A DNA stretch of 64,000 nt, from NCBI GenBank assembly GCA_004026145.2, contig CP034975.1:4958267-5022266 (forward strand), given 5' to 3'. Positions 54,891-63,300 of this stretch are shown one piece after another; the first letter of the stretch is position 1; each line of letters opens with the position of its first letter. This stretch comes from Takifugu bimaculatus. Taxonomy: Eukaryota > Chordata > Actinopteri > Tetraodontiformes > Tetraodontidae. A program made the position numbers and the translations under genes. The notes below the pieces were generated by a model. That model searched no databases. It was not told where the DNA came from and was given only the letters and a program-made list of their open reading frames with translations.

Positions 54891-54990
54891 NNNNNNNNNN
54901 NNNNNNNNNNNNNNNNNNNNNNNNNNNNNNNNNNNNNNNNNNNNNNNNNNNNNNNNNNNNNNNNNNNNNNNNNNNNNNNNNNNNNNNNNN
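54891..54990. other. Assembly gap of 100 N between wnt10a and polr3e
   Basis: Exactly 100 N, a common placeholder for unknown size. It is preceded by a run of 22 C (54869-54890). wnt10a approaches from the left without its last exon, and polr3e is cut mid-exon on the right. Confidence 0.98.
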
Positions 54991-57895
54991 CGCCACCTGC
55001 TGGATGCACCGCAGCACCGAGGTGGAGTCTGTGCCAGAGGCCAACAGGCCATCAGGTTAGCAAACTGAATCACTTTGACTACAAAGCAGAGGAAGCCCAG
55101 CAGAAAACACAGCATCAGTGGGAGGAGCCAATCACAACTGACCATCTACAGGTGTGGCGTGCTGCCTGCTCTCCGGCGTGGAACTGTACCGTTCTTCATC
55201 AGAGTCTTGACCTGGTCCACCAGAGGCAGGGTGCGGAGCTGGGCCATGGACAGCACATTACTGGGCCCAACAGGCTTCACACTGTCAACAGGGAGAGCAA
55301 CAGAACCAGCCGACGTTAAAAGGGCCGCGCGCCTCCACCCAAAGCTTGACCCCCCCCCCTCGTGTGGAGGACTTACACCTTCTCTTCAGCCAGAGGCGGC
55401 ATCAACATTGACAGATACTCCCTGGGAAAACACACGTGATCGGGTTATTTTTAGAACGGCTCCAGAATCACAATGTGAAGCTCCGGATGTTCAAGGAGCG
55501 GCAGAAATGTTCGGCTCACTTTGGAGTTTTGACAAGCTCGGAGTTCTCGGAGGCATCGGCCCGACTGGCAGAACAGGTACTGGCGTTCGTGCTCCGAGCG
55601 GCCGTCCTGCGGGGAACAACAGAACCAACTCAGAGGACCTGGAGCAGCTCCGCCGGGCAGAACTGCTGCTGACGTGAACAGTTAAACAAGTGGAGATGAA
55701 AATATCTCCAAAAGTCCTCTGAAGATCCGAGGGCAAGGCCTCGCTCCTGAATTAGCCTGCTAGCATCAGCATTAGCCAAGATCGACTGGTGCTAACGTCA
55801 AAGCTTTGTTAACGCCCAGAACCCTCGAAGCTTGCCCCAACACCTAGCAACCATCTAGAACTCTGAAAGAGTCCACAAAGCAGGAGACTGTGAGGAGATG
55901 CCGAAGGCTTTCAGGTGCCCGCTGGCTCGGTTCTGAGGAACGTTGCTTCCTTTCCCAAGCCCACAGAAGCTCCATGCTAATGGAGAACAATTCTAAACAC
56001 ACCTCGAGAGGAGCCAGCAGAGGTTTTAGCAGGGTCCTGACCAATCATCAATGGGAATCTGTGGACAGACCTCAGAAGAGCAGTGCTGGCTACTAAACTC
56101 CTGTAGGAGGCGCTACGAGGTACGAGATGAGAAGGAAATAGAATCAACGAATAAATGTTTAGGGTTTAGAGGAATGTGTCATCTTTAACGTTATTCCTGT
56201 CGGCGGTATTCCCATACTCCACTGGTCAAACTGTTCACGCTAACAAAAACGCTAACCGGAGGCCACAAACCGAGGCGCGAGAGTTCCCCCTACCTTCACG
56301 CCGTGGTACTGCAGGTGGATCCAGGGCTCCTCCGCCTGCTTCTTCTGCAGGAACTCATAGGACTGGATTCTTCTCTGCCGGGCTTGTTCCGACTCTGGGC
56401 GACTGAACCTCACCTGAAGGAGTGCATGTGTTTACTGTACATCAGCACGTGCACGCTCCAGCGGTACCATATCACAGAGAGCAGGTATTCACCGTGATGG
56501 CCTTGGCCTCCTCCTCGGCCTCGTCCTGGGAGGAATCACCACCTGTCGGCGTAACACACAAACCCAGCTTATAAACGACCCGGGTCCCGTCTGTGATGCG
56601 AGATCCCGCTCAGATTCAGGATTCAGGAGATTAATCTCCGGCCCACCTTCGTTGGCCGCCTCCCGCTCTCTGGTTTTGCTGTCAGCCTTGTCGAGGTAGG
56701 AGAAGCTGGGTCTCATCTGGAGGATCCCCGTCAGCGGCGTGATGTGAAGCTCACCTGTTGACAAGGACCGCCCGTCAGAACCAGCAACGTTTGGGTCCAG
56801 AAGAACCGGCGGCGGGCTCCAACGCCATCAAACCGAGAACCAAGAGACCCCGACTGAAACCGAGTAAAGCCCGACGGGGTCGGGAAGACAAACGGGAAGA
56901 GAGATTGGTTCTGAAGCTGACCGACAGAACCGGGTCCGACCTTTGTGGAAAACAGCAGCAGCATATCTGGAGGTGTTTGTCGTGGCCTGGATGGAGGAGA
57001 AGGTCTGTTTATCCATCATCTTCCTGGAAAAGAAAAGAGGAAGAGGATCCAAATCACTCGCCAAACCTCCACTGGAAACAAAAGATCCTGGTGGCACCGC
57101 CGAGGACCAAACCGGGCCGGTGCGGACCCACACGGTCCAGCGCCTCCTCTACTGTAGCCCACAGCACCTCTGAGGTGAGCTGGGTTTTTATTTGGGCTTC
57201 AGGACCGAACGAGTCAGACGAGTTAAAAACCTTCGTGGTGACGACGACCTGAAGCCGTCGAGGCGAAGGCGGCGGCGCCGGGACGTGGTCGGAACTAACG
57301 CGACAACGAGATCTGAGGTCCAACGTACGTGGAATAGGTGCTGGTCTCATCGTACGCCGCTCCGTCCACGTTCAACGCGATCTGCTCCCCTTTGCTGCGG
57401 CAGTAGTTGGGACTGGTGGCGTCGATCGCCATCTCCAGCTCCACCTGTTTCACGGGCGGAGGAAAACGTCGTGAAACTATTTTCCAGGTGCGGCGACGAT
57501 GGGACGAGGAGCAGAGGAGGTTTACCCGTTGCTGCTTCGGTTTGATTTTAGCCGATAAGTGATTGACGTCATCGTAGGTCATAGAGGAAGGGCGGACAGG
57601 GTACTGAGAGGAGACCAACGATTAGTTAGAAGAACTGATCACTGCTGATGACCAAAATTACTCATCAATGGAGACAGAGATTACCTGGAAAAGGTAGAGT
57701 TTATCTGCAAGACTCTTGGCAAGGTAAACATCAATCTAAAGGAAGATAGATAGAAGAAGATAAAGAAGATAAAGCAGCCTTTCAGCAGCCTGAACAGACC
57801 ACCAGCCTCACGGGTCAGTACACCAGGACACCGGCTGGCGGTGATTGTGGACTTACTTCTTCTATAATGGGGTCGTCTTCATCACCGCTGGCCAT
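54991..57895 (-). CDS. polr3e: polr3e (RNA polymerase III subunit RPC5), partial, cut by the gap
   Basis: Subunit of nuclear RNA polymerase III (RPC5, the TFIIF-like module partner of RPC4). Coding exons on the minus strand, 5' to 3': 57895-57857, 57735-57685, 57603-57526, 57444-57329, 57023-56941, 56754-56647, 56542-56493, 56413-56294, 55606-55520, 55421-55377, 55281-55190 and 55078-54991. Together they encode about 319 codons. Landmarks are MASGDEDDPIIEE, YPVRPSSMTYDDVNHLSAKI, NYCRSKGEQIALNVDGA, PLTGILQMRPSFSYLDKAD and SNVLSMAQLRTLPLVDQVK. Human POLR3E is about 708 residues, so roughly the second half is lost in the gap. Exons 1-8, 10 and 11 are clean. Exon 9 (near 55566-55570) and exon 12 (near 55047-55050) each show a one-step frame break. 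The gene lies immediately downstream of eef2k on the same strand, as in human. Confidence 0.94.
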
Positions 57896-57939
57896 TATTT
57901 ATGTCAGCTGGAGTGGAGCTCAGATCTCAGATATCTAAC
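57857..57939 (-). CDS. polr3e: polr3e start-codon exon with 44 bases of 5' UTR
   Basis: Minus-strand acceptor TTTTTCCCCAG precedes 57939. The ATG is at 57895-57893 and the donor GTAAGT at 57856-57851. The presence of a good acceptor upstream of the ATG implies a separate non-coding first exon further upstream (about 59057-59200). Confidence 0.7.
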
Positions 57940-58036
57940 CTGGGGAAAAAGGTTCGCTTAAACTCAGACACGGATTATAGAGCTACACAGCATACGGCTA
58001 CACCCAGGACGGGAAAAGGAAAGCAGATGCACCGTA

Positions 58037-58480
58037 TATACTGTGCATATACCCTATACATGCAGTATACACTGTGCATATACCCCTATACGTGCAATAT
58101 ATACTGTGTATATACCCTATACATGCAGTATATACTGTGCATATACCCTATACATGCAGTATATACTGTGCATATACCCTATACATGCAGTATGTACTGT
58201 GCACATATACCCTATACATGCAGTATGTACTGTGCACATATACCCTATATATGCAGTATAAACTGTGTATATACCCTATACATGCAGTATACACTGTGTA
58301 TATACCCTATACATGCAGTATACACTGTGTATATACCCTATACATGCAGTTTATACTGTGCATATACCCTATACATGCAGTATATACTGTGTATATACCC
58401 TATACATGCAGTATACACTGTGTATATACCCTATACATGCAGTATACACTGTGTATATACCCTATACATACAGTATAAAC
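58037..58480 (+). repeat. 31-bp minisatellite in polr3e intron 1
   Basis: About 14 tandem copies of a 31-base unit containing ATATACCCTATACATGCAG and ACTGTG. Variants have GTGCAT or GTGTAT, and two copies are 33 bases (GTGCACAT). All three + frames stay open across most of the array because the unit is stop-free and 31 is not a multiple of three. These frames are not genes. Confidence 0.93.
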
Positions 58481-59056
58481 GGTGTATAGAGTGTGTAAAC
58501 ACTGTATATACTGTGTATGAAGTCATGGGCTGACTAGTGATGGCTCAAAGGTGGATTCCAACATGATGCAAGTCAGTGTAATTTATGCCACTGCTCGTCG
58601 CGCACGCACGCACGCACTAATGTCAAAATAACAACCAACAGCTAACACTCCAAATGGTCACTTCAGTCTACCAACGACTTTAGCTGACTGTCATGCCCGT
58701 GAAAGAAGTCAAATCAGTGGCTACGTTAGCTAGCTAGCTAGCATCAAACCCTTTCAAACAATTTCCAGGGCCTCGGCTTTCAAACTGCGGAGGAAATGTT
58801 CAATTCTATACAAAAAGGATAATCTGCGAAATAAATATGGAGTAAAGCAGGCCCTTTTGATTTCCTGTAATTAACCTATAAGCGATAGGTTAATAATCAA
58901 ACGTAACCAGTGTTATGGAGCCCATGCAACTTTAGCCTACCTAGCTACCTAACTAGCATGGCTTGTTACATACTGTCAGTCAAAATAAGAGCCAGTCACT
59001 CGTCAAAGGCCTGTTTTGAAGCGGCCTCTCCCGTAAATACAGAGCAGGTGATTCAC

Positions 59057-59200
59057 CTGGACACTTCACCATGTGGTTTCCGTCGTCTCATCCAGAAAGT
59101 CGATGCGCAGAGCGGCAGAAAAACGCTGAACTCCAGCAGCCCGAGAGGAGCCGCTACTGTTGATGCTGCACCGCACACGTGGGGAGGAGCCCGCTCCCAC
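59057..59200 (-). other. Candidate non-coding first exon of polr3e
   Basis: Reading the minus strand away from the ZNF143-type site, a GC-rich stretch ends at CCAG|GTGAAT (donor at 59056-59051). This would pair with the acceptor before 57939, leaving an intron of about 1.1 kb that contains the 31-bp minisatellite. The 5' boundary is only approximate. It is inferred from splice signals and promoter position. Confidence 0.4.
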
Positions 59201-59230
59201 AATGCTTTGCGGCTCCGCCCCACTTCCGGG
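59195..59230 (-). promoter_or_regulatory. Probable polr3e core promoter: ZNF143-like site, GC box, ETS site
   Basis: The + strand reads TCCCACAATGCTTTGCGG (59195-59212), a close match to the ZNF143/Staf element. It is followed by CTCCGCCCC (59213-59221, Sp1-type) and ACTTCCGGG (59222-59230, ETS-type). This trio is typical of TATA-less housekeeping promoters. It lies upstream of polr3e on the minus strand. Confidence 0.55.
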
Positions 59231-59237
59231 TTTGCAA

Positions 59238-59808
59238 TGAGGCGATTATCAATAGATGATTTATTAATAGATTATTTATCAATGGATGATTTATCAATAG
59301 ATTATTTATCAGTGGATGATTTATCAATAGATGATTTATCAATAGATGATTTATGAATAGATTATTTACCAATGGATGATTTATTAATAAATGATTTATT
59401 AATAGGTGATTTATCAATAGATGATTTATGAATAGATTATTTATCAGTGGATGATTTATGAATAGATTATTTATCAATGGATGATTTATTAATAGATTAT
59501 TTTCAATAGATGATTTATGAATAGATGATTTATTAATAGGTGATTTATCAATGGATGATTTATTAATAGGTGATTTATCAATGGATGATTTATTAATAGA
59601 TTGTTTATCAATGGATGATTTATCAATGGATGATTTATCAATAGATTATTTATTAATAGATTATTTATCAATGGATGATTTATCAACAGGTGATTTATCA
59701 ATGGACGATTTATTAATAGATTATTTATCAATAGATTATTTATCAACAGATTATATGTCAATAGATGATTTATCAACAGATGATTTATCAATAGGTGATT
59801 TATCAACA
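59238..59808 (+). repeat. 15-bp minisatellite between eef2k and polr3e
   Basis: About 38 copies of a 15-base unit (consensus GATGATTTATCAATA, with ATTATTT and TTATTAATA variants). As 15 is a multiple of three, both strands show long pentapeptide-repeat frames (DDLSI on +, INHLL on minus). They are artefacts. Confidence 0.94.
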
Positions 59809-59854
59809 TGAGGGCAGCTGGGATGATTTAAGCTGATACTCGAAGAGCTGAGAA

Positions 59855-59922
59855 ACTTTGGGACTTGAACTTGCAACCCCAAACGTTTGAAGCGTCTCAG
59901 CTGTTTACTGAGCTCTTATTGA
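59855..59922 (-). repeat. tRNA-like / SINE-head remnant
   Basis: On the minus strand AGCTCAGTAAAC (59914-59903) resembles an A-box and AGTTCAAGTCC (59871-59861) resembles a B-box, at tRNA-like spacing. The T-arm does not pair well, so it is not a functional tRNA. A tRNA-derived SINE head is the best guess. Confidence 0.35.
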
Positions 59923-59989
59923 TCCTTTAATATTCCGTATTCACTTCATAAACATGGACACCAGCCACAGCGACTAAATCAAGGCAAAC

Positions 59990-59995
59990 TTTAAT
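59990..59995 (-). terminator. Candidate eef2k polyadenylation signal (ATTAAA on minus strand)
   Basis: TTTAAT on the + strand reads ATTAAA on the minus strand, about 310 bases after the eef2k stop. Further AATAAA hexamers on the minus strand follow inside the 15-bp minisatellite (59238-59808). Confidence 0.35.
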
Positions 59996-60189
59996 TTATG
60001 TGTCAAATTCCAAACATTTTACAAACATTCCTGCAAAATTAAAGGTTCAACATTTGGGACGAGGGGTCGTTTGGCTTCAGCACTTTTACAGGTTTTCCTA
60101 TTTCGGAGGCTCGTTATCAGAAAGTCAAATGCTGATTTTGGAAGACTGGCTTCACTAACGGGGAAAGCGTAGAAACCTGGACGCGTGCG

Positions 60190-60219
60190 CGCCCACACAC
60201 ACACACACACACACACACA
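60190..60219 (+). repeat. (CA)n microsatellite in eef2k 3' UTR
   Basis: Around 13 CA units, about 85 bases after the eef2k stop on the minus strand. Confidence 0.85.
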
Positions 60220-60302
60220 TGCGCATGAGTACTGTAATAAAAAAATATGTAAACTGTGAACACTCGAGTTATTTCTGTAAAATCCTCCTGGTTGTTGCCG
60301 GA

Positions 60303-63300
60303 TCACTCCTCCATGGCCGCCCAGGCTTCCTCCGCCTTCATGTAGTACTGGGTGGCCAGGCGCCCCTTCATGGCCTCCGTCGCAGCTTCTGCCGCCTGTG
60401 TAAACAGATCACCTGCAGGGAGAGCAGATCACAACCGATCACAGGGGAAGCAGCAGGAGGTGGGCCGACCACAGGCCGGGGTCTGACCTGCTTTCTGGGG
60501 GTCAGCGGCCAGCTTGAAGCCTCCCGTTTGGAACATCTCCGCCTCTCTGGCCAGCAGCAGGTATCGCGGCTCTTCCTGCATCCCATCAAACTCCCCGCCT
60601 TCGTCATAGTCCGTCATGTTCAGGGCGGTGTCATACCAGTGAACCGCCTCTTCCCAGTTCTGCTTCCTTCATTGGAACAGAAAGAACAAACACGGGTTGG
60701 TTCAGGTCGATGTGCAGCGGTGTCCGCCAGGGGGCAGCACCCTCTCGGGTCCCGGCCTCACCTGTCTGCTGACAGGTTCGCCCCAGTATCGAAGGCTCTG
60801 GCCACGACGATCATGGAAGATCTGTCTCCAGCCTCAGCGGCCTGCAGCAAATACTTGAAGCCTTTCATCCGATTCCCAGCATTATCCTGCGAAGAGCGTG
60901 GAGGTGGTGAACCAAAACTGAAAGGAGGAATTCAGCAGAGGGAGGAGAGCAGCGCACCTCCACTTCCACCTCTGGCAGCACGTGATGAGGCAGCTGCAGG
61001 TAGCACTGCCCGATGGCCACGATGGCCTCCAGCTCTCCACACAGGGCGGCCGTCTCCAGGTGGAACATGGCCGACTCCTGATCCCACTGCTCATCCTTCT
61101 CGCAGAAACGCCCCCCCTCGTGGTAGTGCACCATAGCCAGGTGGACCTGGGCAGGAGGAGGTGCAGGACAACCGGAGCTGAAGCCCGTTCAGCATCTCAG
61201 CACACATGCACATTCAGGGAGACGCTTCGCTTCAATAGAGTTGATTTGGAGCCTTTGACTGGCTGATCCCACTCAGGACACAGCAGGACTGACCAGCATA
61301 AGAGGGGGGGGGGGGCGGTAAGAGGGCTGTCCCTCAGCCCCCCCAGCAAAGGTTTACTTTTAGGCACCATTTTTAATTTAAAACTGTTCACGTCTCACAA
61401 ATTATTATCCATGATTGTTGGTTGTAAGTTGATTTACGGCGTCTTTAATGAGTCAAACGACAGCGTGACCCCCCCCCCCCCCCCCCCCCAGCCCCACCCC
61501 CCCGTTACCTTCCCCAGGATGGACTGGCCGATCTTTTTCTGCAGCAGAGCGTTGATGCGCTCCACTTCGGTGGCCGCGCAGGACGACCGGTGGACGTGGG
61601 CGCGGGATGAGTGGAAGAAGCTCCACTTTTCCTCTGTCAGCTGGATGAGAATGAAAAGAGCAGGAAAAAAACAATAAAAGTGTTAAAAATCAATAGAAAA
61701 TGTTAAAAATAAAAAATAAAAATGATGCGAGAAGCTTTGGTGAGCTCGTTATGAGGAGAGCTCACTCTCAGGTTGGGTTAGTGACAGCTTAATGTTGACA
61801 TAAAGCACCGAAACAAGAGCGCACGCACACACACACACACTCACGTAGGGCGGTGACACTCAAACAAGAGGGTGACGCAGAGCAAGATGGTGTTTCAGGT
61901 CTGAATCTCAAACTCTGCAGCATTTTATCATCCTGATTTGATTCCAAATGTCAGGACGGAGCGGCAGCCTGCATGAGCAGATGTGCACGTCTCCTCTCAA
62001 ACGCCGTGCACGGCCGTGCACAGCTGTGCACGGCCGTGCACGTGGGGAACGCCTGGCCTGTGAGCCAGCATACAAAACATTCACCCAGTCGTTGTCAGGA
62101 GTTACACTTGAATTTAGGCTCCCATCTTCCTCTGGGGGGGAAACAGAGGAGGAAGATGATGGGACAGGATCAGTGGGGGGGTGAGAGAGGAGGGGGTGAG
62201 AGAGGAGAGGGTGGGAGGAGGAGAGGGGTGAGAGCAGGAGAGGGTGAGAGAGGAGGAGGGATGAGAGAGGAGGGGTGAGAGAGAGGGAGGGGTGGAGAGG
62301 AGGAGAGGGTGAGAGAGGAGAAGGGGTGAGAGAGGAGGGGGTGAGAGAGGAGAGGGTGAGAGAGGAGGGGTGAGAGAGAGGAGGGGGTGAGAGAGGAAGA
62401 GGGTGAGAGAGGAGAGGGGTGAGAGAGGAGAGGGGTGAGAGAGGAGGGGGTGAGAGAGAGAGGAGGGGTGAGGAGGAGAGGGATTGAGAGAGGAGGGTGA
62501 GAAGAGAGAGGAGGGGGGTGAGAGAGGAGAGGGTGAGAGAGGAGAGGGGTGAGAGAGGAGAGGGGTGAGAAAGGAGGGGGTGAGAGAGGAGGGGTGAGAG
62601 AGGAGGGGTGAGAGAGAGGAGGGGGTGAGAGAGGAGAGGAGGGGGTGAGAGAGGAGGGGTGAGAGAGGAGAGGAGAGGGTGGGAGAGAGGAGGGGGGGAG
62701 AGAGGGGGGGGGGGGAGAGAGGAGGAGGTGAGAGAGGAGAGGGGGTGAGAGAGGAGGGGTGAGAGAGGAGGGGGGGGTGAGAGAGGAGGGGGTGAGAGAG
62801 GAGGGGTGAGAGAGGAGAGGGGGGGTGAGAGAGGAGGGGTGAGAGAGGAGAGGAGGGGGTGAGAGAGGAGAGGGAGGGTGGGAGAGAGGAGGGGTGAGAG
62901 AGGAGAGGGGGGTGGAGAGGAGGAGAGGAGAGGGTGGGAGAGAGGAGGGGGTGAGAGAGGAGAGGGTGGGAGAGAGGAGGGGGTGAGAGAGGGAGGAGAG
63001 AGGAGAGGGTTTTGAGAGAGGGAGGAGAGGGTGGAGCGAGGATGGGGGTGAGAGAGGGGGGGGGATGAGGAGAGAGAGGAGGTGAGAGAGGAGAGGGGGT
63101 TGTGGTGAGAGAGGAGGGGTGAGAGAGGAGGGGGGGGTGAGAGAGGAGGGGGTGAGAGAGGAGGTGTGAGAGAGGAGAGGGGGGGTGAGAGAGGAGGGGT
63201 GAGAGAGGATGAGGAGAGGGTGGGAGAGGAGAGGAGAGGGTGGGAGAGAGGAGGGGGTGAGAGAGGGGGGGTGAGAGAGGGAAGGGGGGGTGAGAGGAGG

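Noticed and set aside
57901..58533. 210-codon + frame (IPYTCS/YTLYMQ repeats)
   Set aside because: Produced by the 31-bp minisatellite; other + frames are also open over the same DNA.
59154..59809. Pentapeptide-repeat frames (DDLSI / INHLL) on both strands
   Set aside because: Direct products of the 15-bp minisatellite; not pentapeptide-repeat proteins.
60219..61136. 305-codon + frame antisense to eef2k
   Set aside because: It overlaps conserved minus-strand eef2k exons in antisense; an open shadow frame in GC-rich coding DNA.
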